Shown: positions 25,029 through 36,185 of the stretch, piece after piece
Numbering within the stretch: position 1 is the stretch's first letter
Layout: every line of letters begins with the position of its first letter
Source: Neckera pumila
Taxonomy: Eukaryota; Streptophyta; Bryopsida; Hypnales; Neckeraceae
Direction of reading: 5' to 3'
Assembly: GCA_963969595.1 (NCBI GenBank)
Contig: OZ018409.1
Coordinates: forward strand, 436,501-500,500
DNA: 64,000 nt
Program-made: the position numbers and the translations under genes
Notes under the pieces: model-generated
The model's database searches: none
What the model was told of the DNA's origin: nothing
The model's input: the letters and a program-made list of their open reading frames with translations, nothing else

Positions 25029-25856
25029 CTACTTAGAAGTACTAGAGGAGTCCTTGCCCTTAAGCACTTCAATAAACAAAGCGGCCATTTGCAATTGGCC
25101 CTTCATTGCCAAGTCCCTGCTCTCTTTGTCACTCTCTATCATCTTCTCTGCAATGGACATCTTCATCTTCTCCACCTCTAGAATTCCCTTAGAGAAATTG
25201 GTAATGGCGGAAGCAATGGACTCATCTGCAGTAGCTAGCTTTCTCTTTCTCTTTCCAGCACTCCTATTAACTTGTCCCTCACATCCCGGTTGGTTAACCG
25301 CTTGTGAACGTGGGGACAGTGCAGAAGCAGCACCTATAGAGGGGGGAGTACGAGGAGTGGTATGCAAAGTGTTCTCCTCATCATCACTCACAACATGAAC
25401 CTCTGAATGCTGCATATGGACACCCTGATCAACACCGTGAGGGACCCCATTGATTTTAGCCATACCACCAAAGATATTGTCAAAGATTTTGTACCATGGA
25501 GTCCAAGAAGAAGGTGCAGCTCCCGTTCCTTCTTGCTTGGCCTTCTCCTCTTGGTAAGTAGTCTTCATCTTGTTCCACTTGTCTCGAGCTTGGGTCCATG
25601 TTCTTTGAGGGTCGTTAGGAAACTGTGCATTCAACTTCTTCGCAAAGGCCTCCCAATTCGCTTGCTTGAACGGCTTCCGGTTGTATTCAAACTACTTCTC
25701 CTCATATATGCCTACAAAAAACTTCAAAGCTCCCTCCGTCCATTCCCTCTTCAAATTTGAAGAACCACCCTTTCCTCTCTCTTGGGTCCCCTGAAAATCA
25801 ACCCCTCCCTCATCACCAAGCATAAGTGCTAATAGCCCCCCCCTTGGAACCTCCAT
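25029..25856 (-). pseudogene. Harbinger MYB/SANT-like protein, one in-frame stop
   Basis: Reading from ATG 25856 there are 276 codons to the stop at 25029, interrupted by one TAG at 25694-25692 (codon 55). Around the stop the text reads FFVGIYEEK-stop-FEYNRKPFKQ, followed by WEAFAKKLNAQFP and TWTQARDKWNKMKTTY. This is a trihelix/MYB-SANT-like domain such as Harbinger ORF1 proteins use to bind the transposon ends and carry the transposase into the nucleus. A basic stretch, GKRKRK, lies in the middle and could be the nuclear signal. The C-terminal part is helical and ends KGKDSSSTSK. Apart from the single stop the frame is clean, so inactivation looks recent, or the stop is bypassed or spliced out. 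Confidence 0.85.
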
Positions 25857-26184
25857 TATGCCCCCAAATCACAAACCCTAACTCAAACAAATGAAACTCA
25901 ACAAGGAAGGACTCCCTGGAGTTCAAAAGAGTACGGCCTGTGACTTGTGCTGGCTCTGTGGCAAAGGAGAAGAAGCGAAGCTGCGAGGAGGAACCCCATT
26001 CTCTGACAGGTCGCTACAGTTTTCACCACCCCGGTAATTTGTCGTTGTAAACAAACCGTGAGGGCGCAACTCTCATTTTTCCTTCACCTCGTTTGCGAGG
26101 GCTCGGTGAGGGCAAACTCGCGTTTCTACGCCCTCACCTGCGACGTCGCATGTCCCTCGTTTGCCTCATGTGCGCGGGCCTAGT

Positions 26185-27881
26185 GCTACGATGCTTTCCA
26201 ATCAACAAAAAAAAATTCAATTCAGGTGCAATTTCTGAAATTTCTTGAGGATTTGCTTGCACAACTGATCTATCAATGCACCAAAAGCCCACAACAATTG
26301 AATTCACCCAAAATTTTGTAATTTGACTCTTTTGCGATGAGATTGGATCAAGCGTAGCTTTTTATCTAAAATTTCACAATTTTCGCATCCAAATCTGCTT
26401 TGGTAAGTGGAATTCTGCGATTGAGAGTGGTGAGGTTTCTCACTCAATCAACTACAATCATTGAGAATTCCCAACAATCAAAGAAGAAGAAAAAAGAAAT
26501 TTTGATCCGTCGCTTCTATCGCATGAGCTGTGCTGTTCACACTCCAGATTGCCAAGTTTCTCAAAATGCTCATTGTGTTTTGTTGCCGCCTTGTTGCTTT
26601 AATCGTGGATTTCAACCTTGTGAATCCACACCGAATACTGATCGTCAAAAACAACAACAACGAAGAATTACTCACCAGGACAAGGTTTGTCGACCAATGC
26701 TTGACGAATCGATCAAATTTTGATTTTTTTAACTTGCTTCTCGTTCACCAGGTTCTCCCCGATCAGCCTCGCAATTCAGATCTTGCCGCTCTCGCCTGCT
26801 GCGCTCTTGATCAGACAGGTTCGTCTCCGTGAATTTGCCGCACCATCCTCACTCTTCACGCAACTCCCGATTTCTTGTGGCTCAATCGCACCCTCGCAAA
26901 TCAGAGCAATCGGTCGGTGCTGCTCCAAGCATCTTGTCTCGCACTTCCCGCTTCAGCATTGATCGCAGCCCCTACTCTTCAGGGTCTCACAATTCACCAG
27001 AGCAATCAGCCATGCGCAGCCATCGCCGTTGCAACTTCGATAGTCTTCTGCTGCTCCGAGATTTTCTTCCAGCCTTCTCGCACTCCAGCAATTCTCACTC
27101 ACTTAATTCCCGATTAGATAGGCTCTCTCAGCGATCTCCGTGCAAGTTTGGTCTTTCCAGCTCCGACCAGAATTTCTCCAGCTCCCAAATCAATTCGCAA
27201 TTCCACAATCACAATACAATACAGAATCCAATACGAATACATACAAACCCTAATTTCTCACACATATAATAATAACGAATACAATTCAACACACAAGAAT
27301 AATAATCACAAGAAAAATATATTTCAATATAATTGGGACTTACACATTTGCCAATGTTTGCTTATTTTTTTTAGTTTTTTATAGTTTTCTAAAAAAAAAC
27401 CCCCAATGTGATTATGAAGAGGTGTGGCATAAATCACACCTCATTCATCCAAGTTTTTATTTTCATTTTCATTCATTCTTGTGCATGAACCTATTTACAC
27501 TACAAATGCATTTTAACTTTTATATTTTATTTTACTTCTACTTTTTCCTACAAAGGGGCCCCTAATAGCTAGTTTTATTCTAAATTTTCTATTTTTTTTC
27601 TCAGTTTTCTTTCTACAACACTATAAAAAATCATTTTAGAAGGCAACCTTATTGATTGTGTCAACAAAATACATTCCTGAATACATTCAACTTTCAATAA
27701 CAAAGTGTATAGATTGGACCAACAAGTGGACAAGACATTGTTTCAAGAAAACTTTAGATCCTGATTTTTACTTATGCAAAATGTAAAATTTTGTATTCAT
27801 TTTCAAACTCAGAGTGACAACGTTTTGAAATGCAAAAATTGATAGATTTCTTCTTTGTATTGTGATAACTAATAATTGAAA
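26185..27881. other. Intergenic DNA right of Harbinger element
   Basis: 26185-27270 is C- and T-rich with an open frame (26829-27269, Ser/Asn/His-rich) that looks like low-complexity DNA, not a protein. From about 27290 on it is AT-rich. No gene recognised. Confidence 0.4.
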
Positions 27882-28163
27882 CATTAGATGACATTTGAGG
27901 GCACTGGACGGCTATTTTAGGCCCGTTTCCAAATTTGGCCTGATTTTGTGAACAGCCGGTACAAGCTGTCAGAATTTTTATTTTTCAATTTATTTATCTA
28001 TTTATTTTTCCAAATATCATTTTAAGCCAAAAAATAAATAAAATAAATAAAAAATGACGTGGCACGATCTTGGCCACATCAACCAGCAGTTATCTTGCAT
28101 TTCCGCAATCTGGGAATGCAGGATAACTTGTAGTCTTTTGAAGGCCTCAAATGTCATCTAATG
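27882..28163. mobile_element. Small TIR element, 282 bp
   Basis: Inverted ends CATTAGATGACATTTGAGG at 27882 and its complement ending at 28163, about 19 bp and near-perfect. No clear target duplication was found, so the superfamily is unassigned. Non-coding. Confidence 0.65.
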
Positions 28164-29338
28164 ATTATAACACATCTTTTTAAATTGAAAACATTAAAAT
28201 TTAAGAAAATCTATTTTTAATATTTAAATATTTAAATATTATAAATATTGTAAATTTACAAGTTTATAGTTTATATTTTTTTAGTCTAAAAAAATTTTAA
28301 AATTTTAAATTATCAAAATTTTAATTGGATGTCCTACTGTTAAAAATTAGAAGAAAATTGGAGCCCTAGTGATGAAACAATCACAAATACATTACATATA
28401 ATAAACATATTTTTAGGGAAAATCTAAAAAAGAATTTGCTTTTTCTTTGATTGATTCCCTGCATTTGATATTATGTGGCACTTGATTTGCGTTCTTTTTC
28501 ATCCATTCTATCCATGACTTAGATTGTTCCAATTTGAGGTCTTTTATTGCCTTGATTTTTGCACTTGGATGATAGCACTCCATCATTGGATTTCTCAATG
28601 TAAACTCTGGTAGGTCAACTTTGAAATGTCTTGAAAGGTGCATGAAAGCTAGATGAGCTGATTTTGTAGTGTTTTGCCAAAAATTAGAGTTTTAATGCTA
28701 GATACTATGAGTATTAGAATGAAAAGCTCGAGCATTAATTTTAGACTGTCAATCATACTATAGATTTGCTATATTATCCACAAATGTCCTTTGTGAGTAG
28801 TAAACACTCTTAGTTGTACCTACTAATACTATATCCTAGATTTTCATAGAAAAAGGGTATATTGAGGTTTTAATTAGATTATTTTAAATCTACCACATGG
28901 TGCGGTGAAAAAAATCAAAAATTAGCTGTTTGTTAGGACTTGATGGCCATCATATTTTACCAAACAAATGAGCTCAAAACCATCTTCAAAGTTTACAAGT
29001 GCGAGAGCCAAGGAATTCTAATTGCACAAACGTAGAAGATATAAAATAATTTTTTTTAGATGCCTTTAATATGGAACATGCCTGTCTACTTTGGAAATAG
29101 ACAACAATTTAGCTCTAAATCATAAATTTTGAATACTTGATAGTACTAAAACCACTAAATTTGAAAGTATGACAAATTAGCAAAATAGATATAAATGAAG
29201 GATATGATTACAATAGAAACACCCATCTCCCATAAAAAATTCAAGTTCATTGGATTTATGCTTCAAAAATTATAACAAATGACAAGTTTGTTATAGTATA
29301 CAAAAATTGATGGCTCTATTTCTTGCAAACACCGTACC
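28164..29338. other. AT-rich intergenic DNA, nothing recognised
   Basis: No gene supported. A 76-codon minus-strand frame (28643-28413) has no recognisable domain and is more likely chance. Confidence 0.45.
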
Positions 29339-29342
29339 TGAA

Positions 29343-31198
29343 CCCCTAAAAGCCCGTTGTCCCTTCGGGGGACAAATGCGTTTTTGGGCAGGTACCTACA
29401 GGCTGAAACTTTCTCCTGATTTTTTGAAACTTTTATGGGAGGTACAAAAATTGATTAGCTTCACGGGAATATAAATTTTCCACAATCGGTGCCTGGGAAT
29501 AAAAATTATGACCAAATAAGCTCAAAATAGGGGACGGTGGGCAGCAAAAAAAATTTGCACTTTTTTTTTTTTTAGTATTTTTTTTCATAGATTATATTTT
29601 TGTCTATCTAAAAAGCTTTGATTCATTTCATTTCGATTTGTTATGAGAAAGTTATGGACATTCTTGTTTTTCGGGCAGTTAGAGCATCTTTTTGAAAAAA
29701 ATAACTTGTAGGATTCATTTCTAAATGCAATTTTTCAAATTTTTCAAAATTTTTTTTTGCATGGTTAAGTTTACTTGCTAGAACAATCTAACCATTGGGA
29801 TTAGTGCATTTTAATTCCATCTAAAATATATGAATATTTTAGATTTTCCTTCTATCTTGTACCTGCTTCTACTTAACAATTTTTTCAATAATGAAAATTA
29901 AGTTTTTTTGAATATGTTTATTTTGGGTAGATTGTCAATTCAATTCTCCACTATAACATTTAAAGCTCAAAACTTTGCAATGTAAAAATTTTAAGTTAAA
30001 AATGTTCAAAGGTTAAAAATGTTGAAAGTCAAAAAATCCAATCCTAGAATGTGCTGAAAAATTTGTTTTTTTCACTTTAACCCCTAAAGGACCAAACAAT
30101 GTTTTTTGGCAACATAGCAAATTTGGGCAGCTCACTACAAATGGAACTTTTATTTTTATTCTTTAGAAATTTTACACAACATGTGCCCGAGGAGTAGCTT
30201 TAAGGTCCAACAATTTTCAAAACTTTTGACTACATGGTTAAAAAGTTATTGGATGATATGTCATTTTCAATGGTCGGCGGGCAGCTCAAAAAAATTCTGA
30301 AAAATCACTTTTAAGAAAATAAAAATTTGAAATTGGTTCTTTAGATTTATATATAGGTGTAGAGCTTTGAATTATTCGATATTGATTTATGAGATGAAAT
30401 TTATGAGGTGTTCTAATTTGCGGGCAGTTATAGATTCCCTATCCTAAAATAAACTTAGAAGTCCTTTATTTAATTCAATTTGCAATAATTTTTGAAAAAA
30501 ATAAAAGCATAGGATGTATATTGTTTATTGCAACATTACGACCGCTGGGATTGACATTTTTCAATTCCGTAATTAAATTCTTAACAATTTTGTGTTTTGA
30601 ACCATTCTCTACTTCTTTCTACAACCTATTTTTTCCTATATGTTGTACAATTCCAAATGATCTGAAATTTTCAAGCATATAGCCAACTTGCTTTGAAGAA
30701 TGAATTCAAAGAGTAACCACAATATTGAACATTTTTTCATTTAAATGTGACCTTGTAAAGTGCAGCTACTCGATTTTTTGCAGGGCCAAAAAAAGGGTTT
30801 TTGTCAATTCAAATGCTAATATCTTGCAATCTACATGGTGGAAAATTCTGAAATTTTTTCTATGCATTTTCAAACAAGTTTACTACAAGTTCCTATGGTT
30901 ACATGTGTCCAAAATTGTTTTTTCTCTAAAATTTGATACTTGTACTAGAAATGGCAGTTTTGGAGTGTTTTTGGTGAAAACATAGACTCCGACCTTTAGG
31001 GGTTAAATATATAGATATCTTGCAATCTGTGCTGTCAAAAATTTTGAAATTTTTTCCGCACATTCTCAAACTAGTTAGGTGTAAGATCCTATAGTTAGAT
31101 GTGCAAAAAAAATATTTTAAATTTTTTTTCACTCTTTCCTAAAAAAATGGCAGTTTTGGGTGTTTTTTGGCAGAAAAAAGGCCTTGGGCCTTTAGGGG
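29343..31198. mobile_element. TTAA-flanked element, family A, interrupted by a family B copy
   Basis: The left end is TGAA|CCCCTAAAAGCCC with the GTCCCTTCGGGGGAC hairpin. The right end is CTTTAGGGG|TTAA at 31199-31202. The interior follows the 15.3-kb copy (GGTGCCTGGGA, AACTTGTAGGATTCATTTCT). The copy is split by a 922-bp family B element at 30081-31002, so family B moved after this one had inserted. Confidence 0.75.
30081..31002. mobile_element. TTAA-flanked element, family B, nested insertion
   Basis: Perfect TTAA on both sides (30077-30080, 31003-31006) and inverted ends CCCCTAAAGG / CCTTTAGGGG. Same length and interior as 10434-11356. It lies inside the family A copy 29343-31198. Non-coding. 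Confidence 0.85.
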
Positions 31199-31202
31199 TT
31201 AA

Positions 31203-32339
31203 ATTAAATACCAAGTGGTACCACACACATCAAAACCATGTAATAGGAAATACTTTTGCTTTCGATCTACTTCTATAGAATGGAATTGCTTGCTAGCAAG
31301 ATTCCATATTCTTGATGGCCTTCACAAGATTTTAGGTAGAATTTTTTCCTCACTATAAGTATGTAAGGTGGGTGGGAACAATTGACAACAACCCTTGGAG
31401 TAGCACCTCTCTAAACTAACCTTCCAAATTTCTTCAGCAACTGCCTTCTTCAAATATTAGTACACTTTGACCTCCACATTTTATTTGCGCACAACAAAGT
31501 AATAGATTGCCTCCTTACTTCCACTAAGACAAGCGTCCAAATTTTCATCATCTAGAAATGCAACAAAATGTTCAATTGTATGCCTATATCAAACATGACT
31601 TCTCCTTTAGTGAACAACACTTTGCAAATGGCCATCAATCATTATTCATAATTATATGAGTGTTGCCATAGAATACATCAAAAACCATGACACCAATGTA
31701 TTCATTGCCAAGTGTTGAATCTCAAATTGAATTTTCAAAATTGAAACAATTTACAATCTTAAATGTGGTTAGAACCACAAATTTATTTAATCTATAAAGT
31801 TTTAGGTCAATCCAGGCTTGGTCTCATCTCCAACCTATGTAGGTCTCAACATCATGAACACAAGCATAAACTTTGTAAAATAATCTATATGGAATACATC
31901 ACAACTCTCAACTATTGCTCAATTTGACTTATCAACCTCCATGATGGTTTCACAACCAAATTGTCCAAATCCAAGTTGTAAGAGACATACTTTTTTACCT
32001 TGATGTAAAGACTCTAATCGGCTTTATAAATCTTTAGATGAACCACGTATGTTCATAGGTGGAAGAAAATTTGAAGGAATCTTGCAATATACTAGACTTC
32101 CCTAAAATCAACAAGTTTGAACATCTACATCATTGAATTATTCACTTGAACAAAATTTCAATTTCTTATGTACCAAAAGATCTCTCAATGTCTTCACTTG
32201 AAAATCTTTTGATGCTAATAAATCATTGAAATGGTCTTTTGCACATAAAAAAAAACTAATTGAAAAAGCACATACAAAGCGATGCAAGTGCAACCATGTG
32301 CACAAGTGGCAATATCAACTACTCATTTTTGGCCATTGC
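31203..32339. other. Intergenic DNA with possible decayed coding sequence
   Basis: No intact gene. On the minus strand, 32260-31640 reads in one frame as a protein-like stretch with many stops (for example FLPPMNIRGSSKDL and LLQLGFGQFGCETIMEVDKS). I do not recognise it; it may be an old pseudogene. Confidence 0.3.
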
Positions 32340-32888
32340 CAATGATGGTTTGAAACATTAAGGAAGTAAGAAAAATTTGCCTAAGCTTATTTATGAGTAC
32401 AATGGCTCTTGATTCAACAAATTGTTAAAATTTGTAGAGCCAACAACATTTCTAAGCAAATTTTGACGTGGCAAAACCTATCAAAGTCCATAAAATCTTC
32501 TTGCTCTCAAATAAAGTTTCCACCATTATTTAAACCTTAAACAAATCTCAAAATTCATAACATATATCACCATTGCTACGATTGTAGTTGTAAATCGCAA
32601 TGCATGCAAACAACAAGCTTGGCTAATTATCGTTTCAACTTTTGTCTTAATTCTACTCGCATCACAGGCTAGCTCTCTCTTTTAATTTCAACTATCAACT
32701 ATGGATTCTGGCATCTTGTCAACAACATGTGCTCCGCCAGCTAAGAATCTTCACATTCGCAAATTCTTATCACCAAGCACTTTGTCATTTTTGCCAACTC
32801 AAGAGCACAAACTATATTTTAAAATTCATGGATACAATTACATCTACCATCACTGTTACAACCACCCAGAAAAAGGAAAGCAACACAA
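32340..32888 (+). repeat. Leader-like repeat, copy 1
   Basis: Homologous to 37530-38080, and in its 3' part to 33960-34242. It has a TATA-like TATTTAAA near 32532, a CT-rich leader, and an ATG at 32701 opening a frame MDSGILSTTCAPPAKNLHIR that resembles a targeting peptide. It leads into YFKIHGYNY and then into the 21-bp minisatellite. Compared with copy 3, a 2-bp indel after HGY shifts the frame. Function unknown. Confidence 0.6.
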
Positions 32889-33130
32889 AGTGCCAGAAGA
32901 TGGACGGACTGTGCCAAGCAATGGGCGGACCATGCTACACAATGGACAAATTGTGCCAAAGGATGGGCACACCATTTAATAGAAGGTGAACGAGTCATGA
33001 TAAAGGATGGATAGACTATGCCAAACGATGGGCGGATTGTCCTAAAAAATGGGCATACTATAAAAGAGCATGGGCGGACTGTGCTAAAGGATGGACATAC
33101 TAAGCAAAAGATGGCCACATCAGAATAAAG
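32889..33130. repeat. 21-bp minisatellite, array 1
   Basis: Imperfect tandem copies of GTGCCAAAGGATGGGCGGACT, clearest at 32889-32980 and then degenerate. In one frame the unit reads as the heptapeptide VPKDGRT. Other arrays or traces lie at 34243-34494, near 36868-36915 and near 38080-38100. Confidence 0.8.
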
Positions 33131-33214
33131 AATGGACATCAAATTGAAACAACAAGGAAAAGATAAATTCGACAAAGCCCACTTACAAATACAATGGCTC
33201 TTGACTCAATGAAT

Positions 33215-33847
33215 CATCATTAGATATATGCATGATTCAAAGAAAAAATATCATAATACATGTGACCCTTGATATTCCATGGAGTGCAGCATAGAGTGCG
33301 CACAATAGAATGCAAAGAGTGGCATAAACTCCCAAAATGTACCGTACTTGAATGAATTTTATAAGGAAGGTGGCAAAAAAATGACCAACAATGAAGAGAA
33401 TTAGAGAATAAAAGAGAAGTTGAGATGCCTTTATATTGGAAGGGATGCCCGTGGGGATGCTAGCTTCATTAGCCAAGTTGAGGAAGAACGTGGCCATAGT
33501 GACTTGAAAAGCCGCATACTACCATTGTGCCAACACAAGTCCACCTACAAATGCTAATGTTTTAAGCATGGCTTTCTTGGTTGATTGGATTCTTGAGATA
33601 TCATATCGTATGTAAACTCTAGAAGGCTTGCAAAGAAGAAGCCAATTGCCACATAAAATACTTCACCGGCAATTCCAATGTAGATATATTTGGCCAACAT
33701 GAGGTTGTCTGCATGCTCCAAAGAGAAAAAAAACTTCAATGCAATCAAAGGCCCAACAAAACTATCCACATTGTTGAAGGATGGAGAAAAGTTCAATTTA
33801 AATGGAGCAATCTTTGCGTCCCCAAAAATCGTGATATAGGTGTTCAC
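33215..33847 (-). pseudogene. L-fucose permease-like (FucP, MFS) pseudogene
   Basis: A broken membrane-transporter gene read from 33847 down to about 33215. In order the frames give YITIFGDAKIAPFKLNFS, SFNNVDSFVGPLIALKFFF, then, after a frameshift near 33560, TLAFVGGLVLAQW, a TAG stop at 33521-33519, YAAFQVTMATFFLNLANE, LLFYSLILFIVGHFFATFL and YILGVYATLC. A second frameshift near 33240 leads to FESCIY. This order matches the middle and C-terminal half of FucP-type sugar:proton symporters of the major facilitator superfamily, as found in bacteria and fungi. The N-terminal six helices are not seen next to it. With two frameshifts and one stop it cannot make a transporter. It is flanked by leader repeats 1 and 2. 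Confidence 0.7.
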
Positions 33848-33959
33848 TACTACTTTAAGATTTGAAGATGTGTGTATTATACATTCCTACTTAATTTTTT
33901 TAATGCATATTTAATGTTGGTGGTGGCACTCAATTTGTTGTGTACTACAATCTTTGTTT

Positions 33960-34242
33960 AGATGACAAAATCTATAAAAGCTTCTAATTATTGTTTTAAC
34001 TTTTGTCTTTGTCCCCTCACATCATAGGCTAGCTCTTCCTTTCAATTCTAACTATGTCAATAGCACGCACCTTGCCAGTCAATACTCTACCAACGAGAAA
34101 TCTCTATGTTTGCAAATTTTTATCACTAAGCACTTTGTCATTTTCACCAACTGAAAAGCACAAACACTATTTTTAAATTTATGGATACAACTACATCTAC
34201 TATCATCGTCATGACAACTGAAAGGGATGGGAAGCAATACGA
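33960..34242 (+). repeat. Leader-like repeat, copy 2
   Basis: It has TATAAAAG at 33973-33980, the CT-rich leader GGCTAGCTCTTCCTTTCAAT, ATG at 34054, and a frame with NLYVCKFLS and TLSFSPT that matches copy 1 (NLHIRKFLS, TLSFLPT). Stops follow, then the minisatellite. Confidence 0.6.
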
Positions 34243-34494
34243 AGTGCCAAAGGATGGGCGGACTGTAAAAGAAGATGGACAGATAGTGCCAAAGGATGGC
34301 CACATTGTAATAGAAGAGGGGCAGACTTTGACAAAAAGTGGATGGACAGACTGTGATAGAAGACAGACAGATCGTGCCAATGGATGGCCACATTGTAATA
34401 GAAGAGGGGCAAACTATGACAAAAAGTGGATGGGCTATAATAGAGGACAAGTAGACCATGACAAATGATGGGCGGACAAAAGATGGACTCACCA
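34243..34494. repeat. 21-bp minisatellite, array 2
   Basis: Same unit as array 1, GTGCCAAAGGATGGGCGGACT, with variants such as GATAGAAGACAGACAGATC. In one frame it reads VPKDGRTVKEDGQIVPKDG. Confidence 0.8.
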
Positions 34495-35281
34495 AAAGGA
34501 AACCTTGCCTAATTAGACATGTAAAATCAAACTTGTGGGTGTTGTGATTGATGTCAATATAGATATCTACAAAATTGCATCAAGATTGACATGATATAGA
34601 CATCTAGATTGATGCTTTGATGATAAGATGTTTTTGAACTAGCTAACATCTACAAAAAAATTGGATTTTAAGGGTGTTGCAATCTTGCTACGTAAATGCC
34701 ACCTTAGTGCCACGCGGGCCAAGTTAGCCACATGTTTTTTTTTGCATTTAGACTGTCCCTGATGTGGCATCTAACATGACAGCGGGAAAAGTAACGTAGT
34801 AATCATCAAGGATGATGTGGCATGCCTAGTCAACACAATTTCATGATGTTTGAGAAATTTAATACTATTTTTGAAATGTCAACTTAGATGTCTAAACATT
34901 TTTGAAGACACCAATTAATGCGTAATATATCCATAAAATAGGGTCTATGTAAAACCACGGTGTCACTGTCACGACATGTCTGGACAGACGTGACTCTGAC
35001 AAAACGTCAGAATTCAACCCCAATGTCTGTCAGTATCCAAAAAAAAAAAAAAAAAAAATTGGGGACGGTTCGTCCGTCCTGTCGATGGGTCCGTCCAAAA
35101 AAAAAATTATTTATTAATTTTTTTTGATCCCGACACGATCCTGACGCGTCCGGACTGTCGCTGATAGACATCCCGACGTGAAAAGCCAATGTCACGTCAG
35201 GATGGACAACCCTGCGTAAAACAATTATATAAAAAAAAGTCCAAAAAATAGTATCAGAAAAATTGTCAAATTTGGCAAGAA
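34495..35281. other. Intergenic DNA, nothing recognised
   Basis: No gene. Contains an A run at 35039-35058 and several GTCCGTCC / GTCCGGACTGTC motifs between 34980 and 35200 that I could not resolve into a repeat with clear ends. Confidence 0.4.
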
Positions 35282-35285
35282 GTAA

Positions 35286-36181
35286 CCCATAAAGGCCCAA
35301 AGCCCCCTCGAGGGACACTTGGGATTTTGGGCAAGCTCTTGTGACCTGAAATTTTGGTTTGAATTTTTGAAACTTTTTTTGAAGATAGAAAACCACATTA
35401 GCTTTCTAAATTTTTTTTTGCAATCGGTGCCTAGGAGCAAAAGTTATGCTACCCAAAGTCAAAAAAACAATTTGCCAAAAAGAAAAAGAAATTGTAAAAA
35501 ATTGTATATTTTTTAAAGAAAAAATTCTTTTCAAAGATTATGTTTTTGTCTACATTTGAAGCTTTGATTCATTCTATTTGGACTCAAAATAAGAAAATTA
35601 TAGACAATCTTGTTTTTCAAGCAATCTAGCATCTTTTCCAAAAAAACAACTTATAGAATTCATATTACACTGCAATTTTTAAAAAATTTCAAATTCTTAT
35701 TTTAAAAAGGTTAAATTTGTTTGCAAGAACAATTGCACCGTTGGAATTGTGGTGATTTAATTCCACCTAAGAACTATTAACGATTTAGTGTTTCATTCAA
35801 TTTTGGACCTACTTCTATTAAACAAATTTTTTATATGTGTAAATTAAGTTTTGACATTCTGAAATTTTTTTCCCCAATTCTCAACTCAAATGTCAATTTT
35901 TTTAACCCAATGGTGTATAGTGCAAAAAAAATCTACAAATGGCCGTCAAATTCATCTGAAATTGCAGGCCATAGTTCAAAAAACTTCTTTTTCCAACTTC
36001 AATCTAGCAATCCGTACAGTCAAACTTCATAAAATTTTTACCACATACTTGAAAACAAGTGAAGTACAAGATCCTATGGTTAGATTAAAAAAAATTGTTT
36101 TTTTGGTTTTTTGAGAGATCTCAATAGAAATAGTAGTTTTCAGAGGTTTTGGAGCCAGAAAATGCCTTGGGCCTTTAGGGA
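35286..36181. mobile_element. TTAA-flanked element, family A
   Basis: The left end is GTAA|CCCATAAAGGCCC with a GCCCCCTCGAGGGAC block. The right end is GGGCCTTTAGGG|A with TTAA at 36182-36185. The interior matches the 15.3-kb copy (CAATCGGTGCCTAGGAGCAA, GTACAAGATCCTATGG). About 896 bp, non-coding. Confidence 0.75.
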
Positions 36182-36185
36182 TTAA

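Larger units (their letters stand above)
23096..26181. mobile_element. PIF/Harbinger transposon, 3086 bp, near-complete
   Basis: The ends are inverted: AGGCCCGCGTACATG at 23096 and AGGCCCGCGCACATG read from 26181. A 3-bp target duplication AGT lies at 23093-23095 and 26182-26184. Inside are the two hallmark genes of the superfamily in convergent orientation: a DDE transposase (plus) and a MYB/SANT-like protein (minus). It sits 64 bp to the right of the CACTA element. Confidence 0.93.

Noticed and set aside
26829..27269. 146-codon Ser/Asn/His-rich frame right of the Harbinger element
   Set aside because: Low-complexity composition from C/T-rich DNA; no recognisable motif and several overlapping frames of similar length.
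32889..34494. Minisatellite arrays as a CRISPR array
   Set aside because: The 21-bp units are contiguous with no unique spacers, and the DNA is a plant nuclear chromosome.
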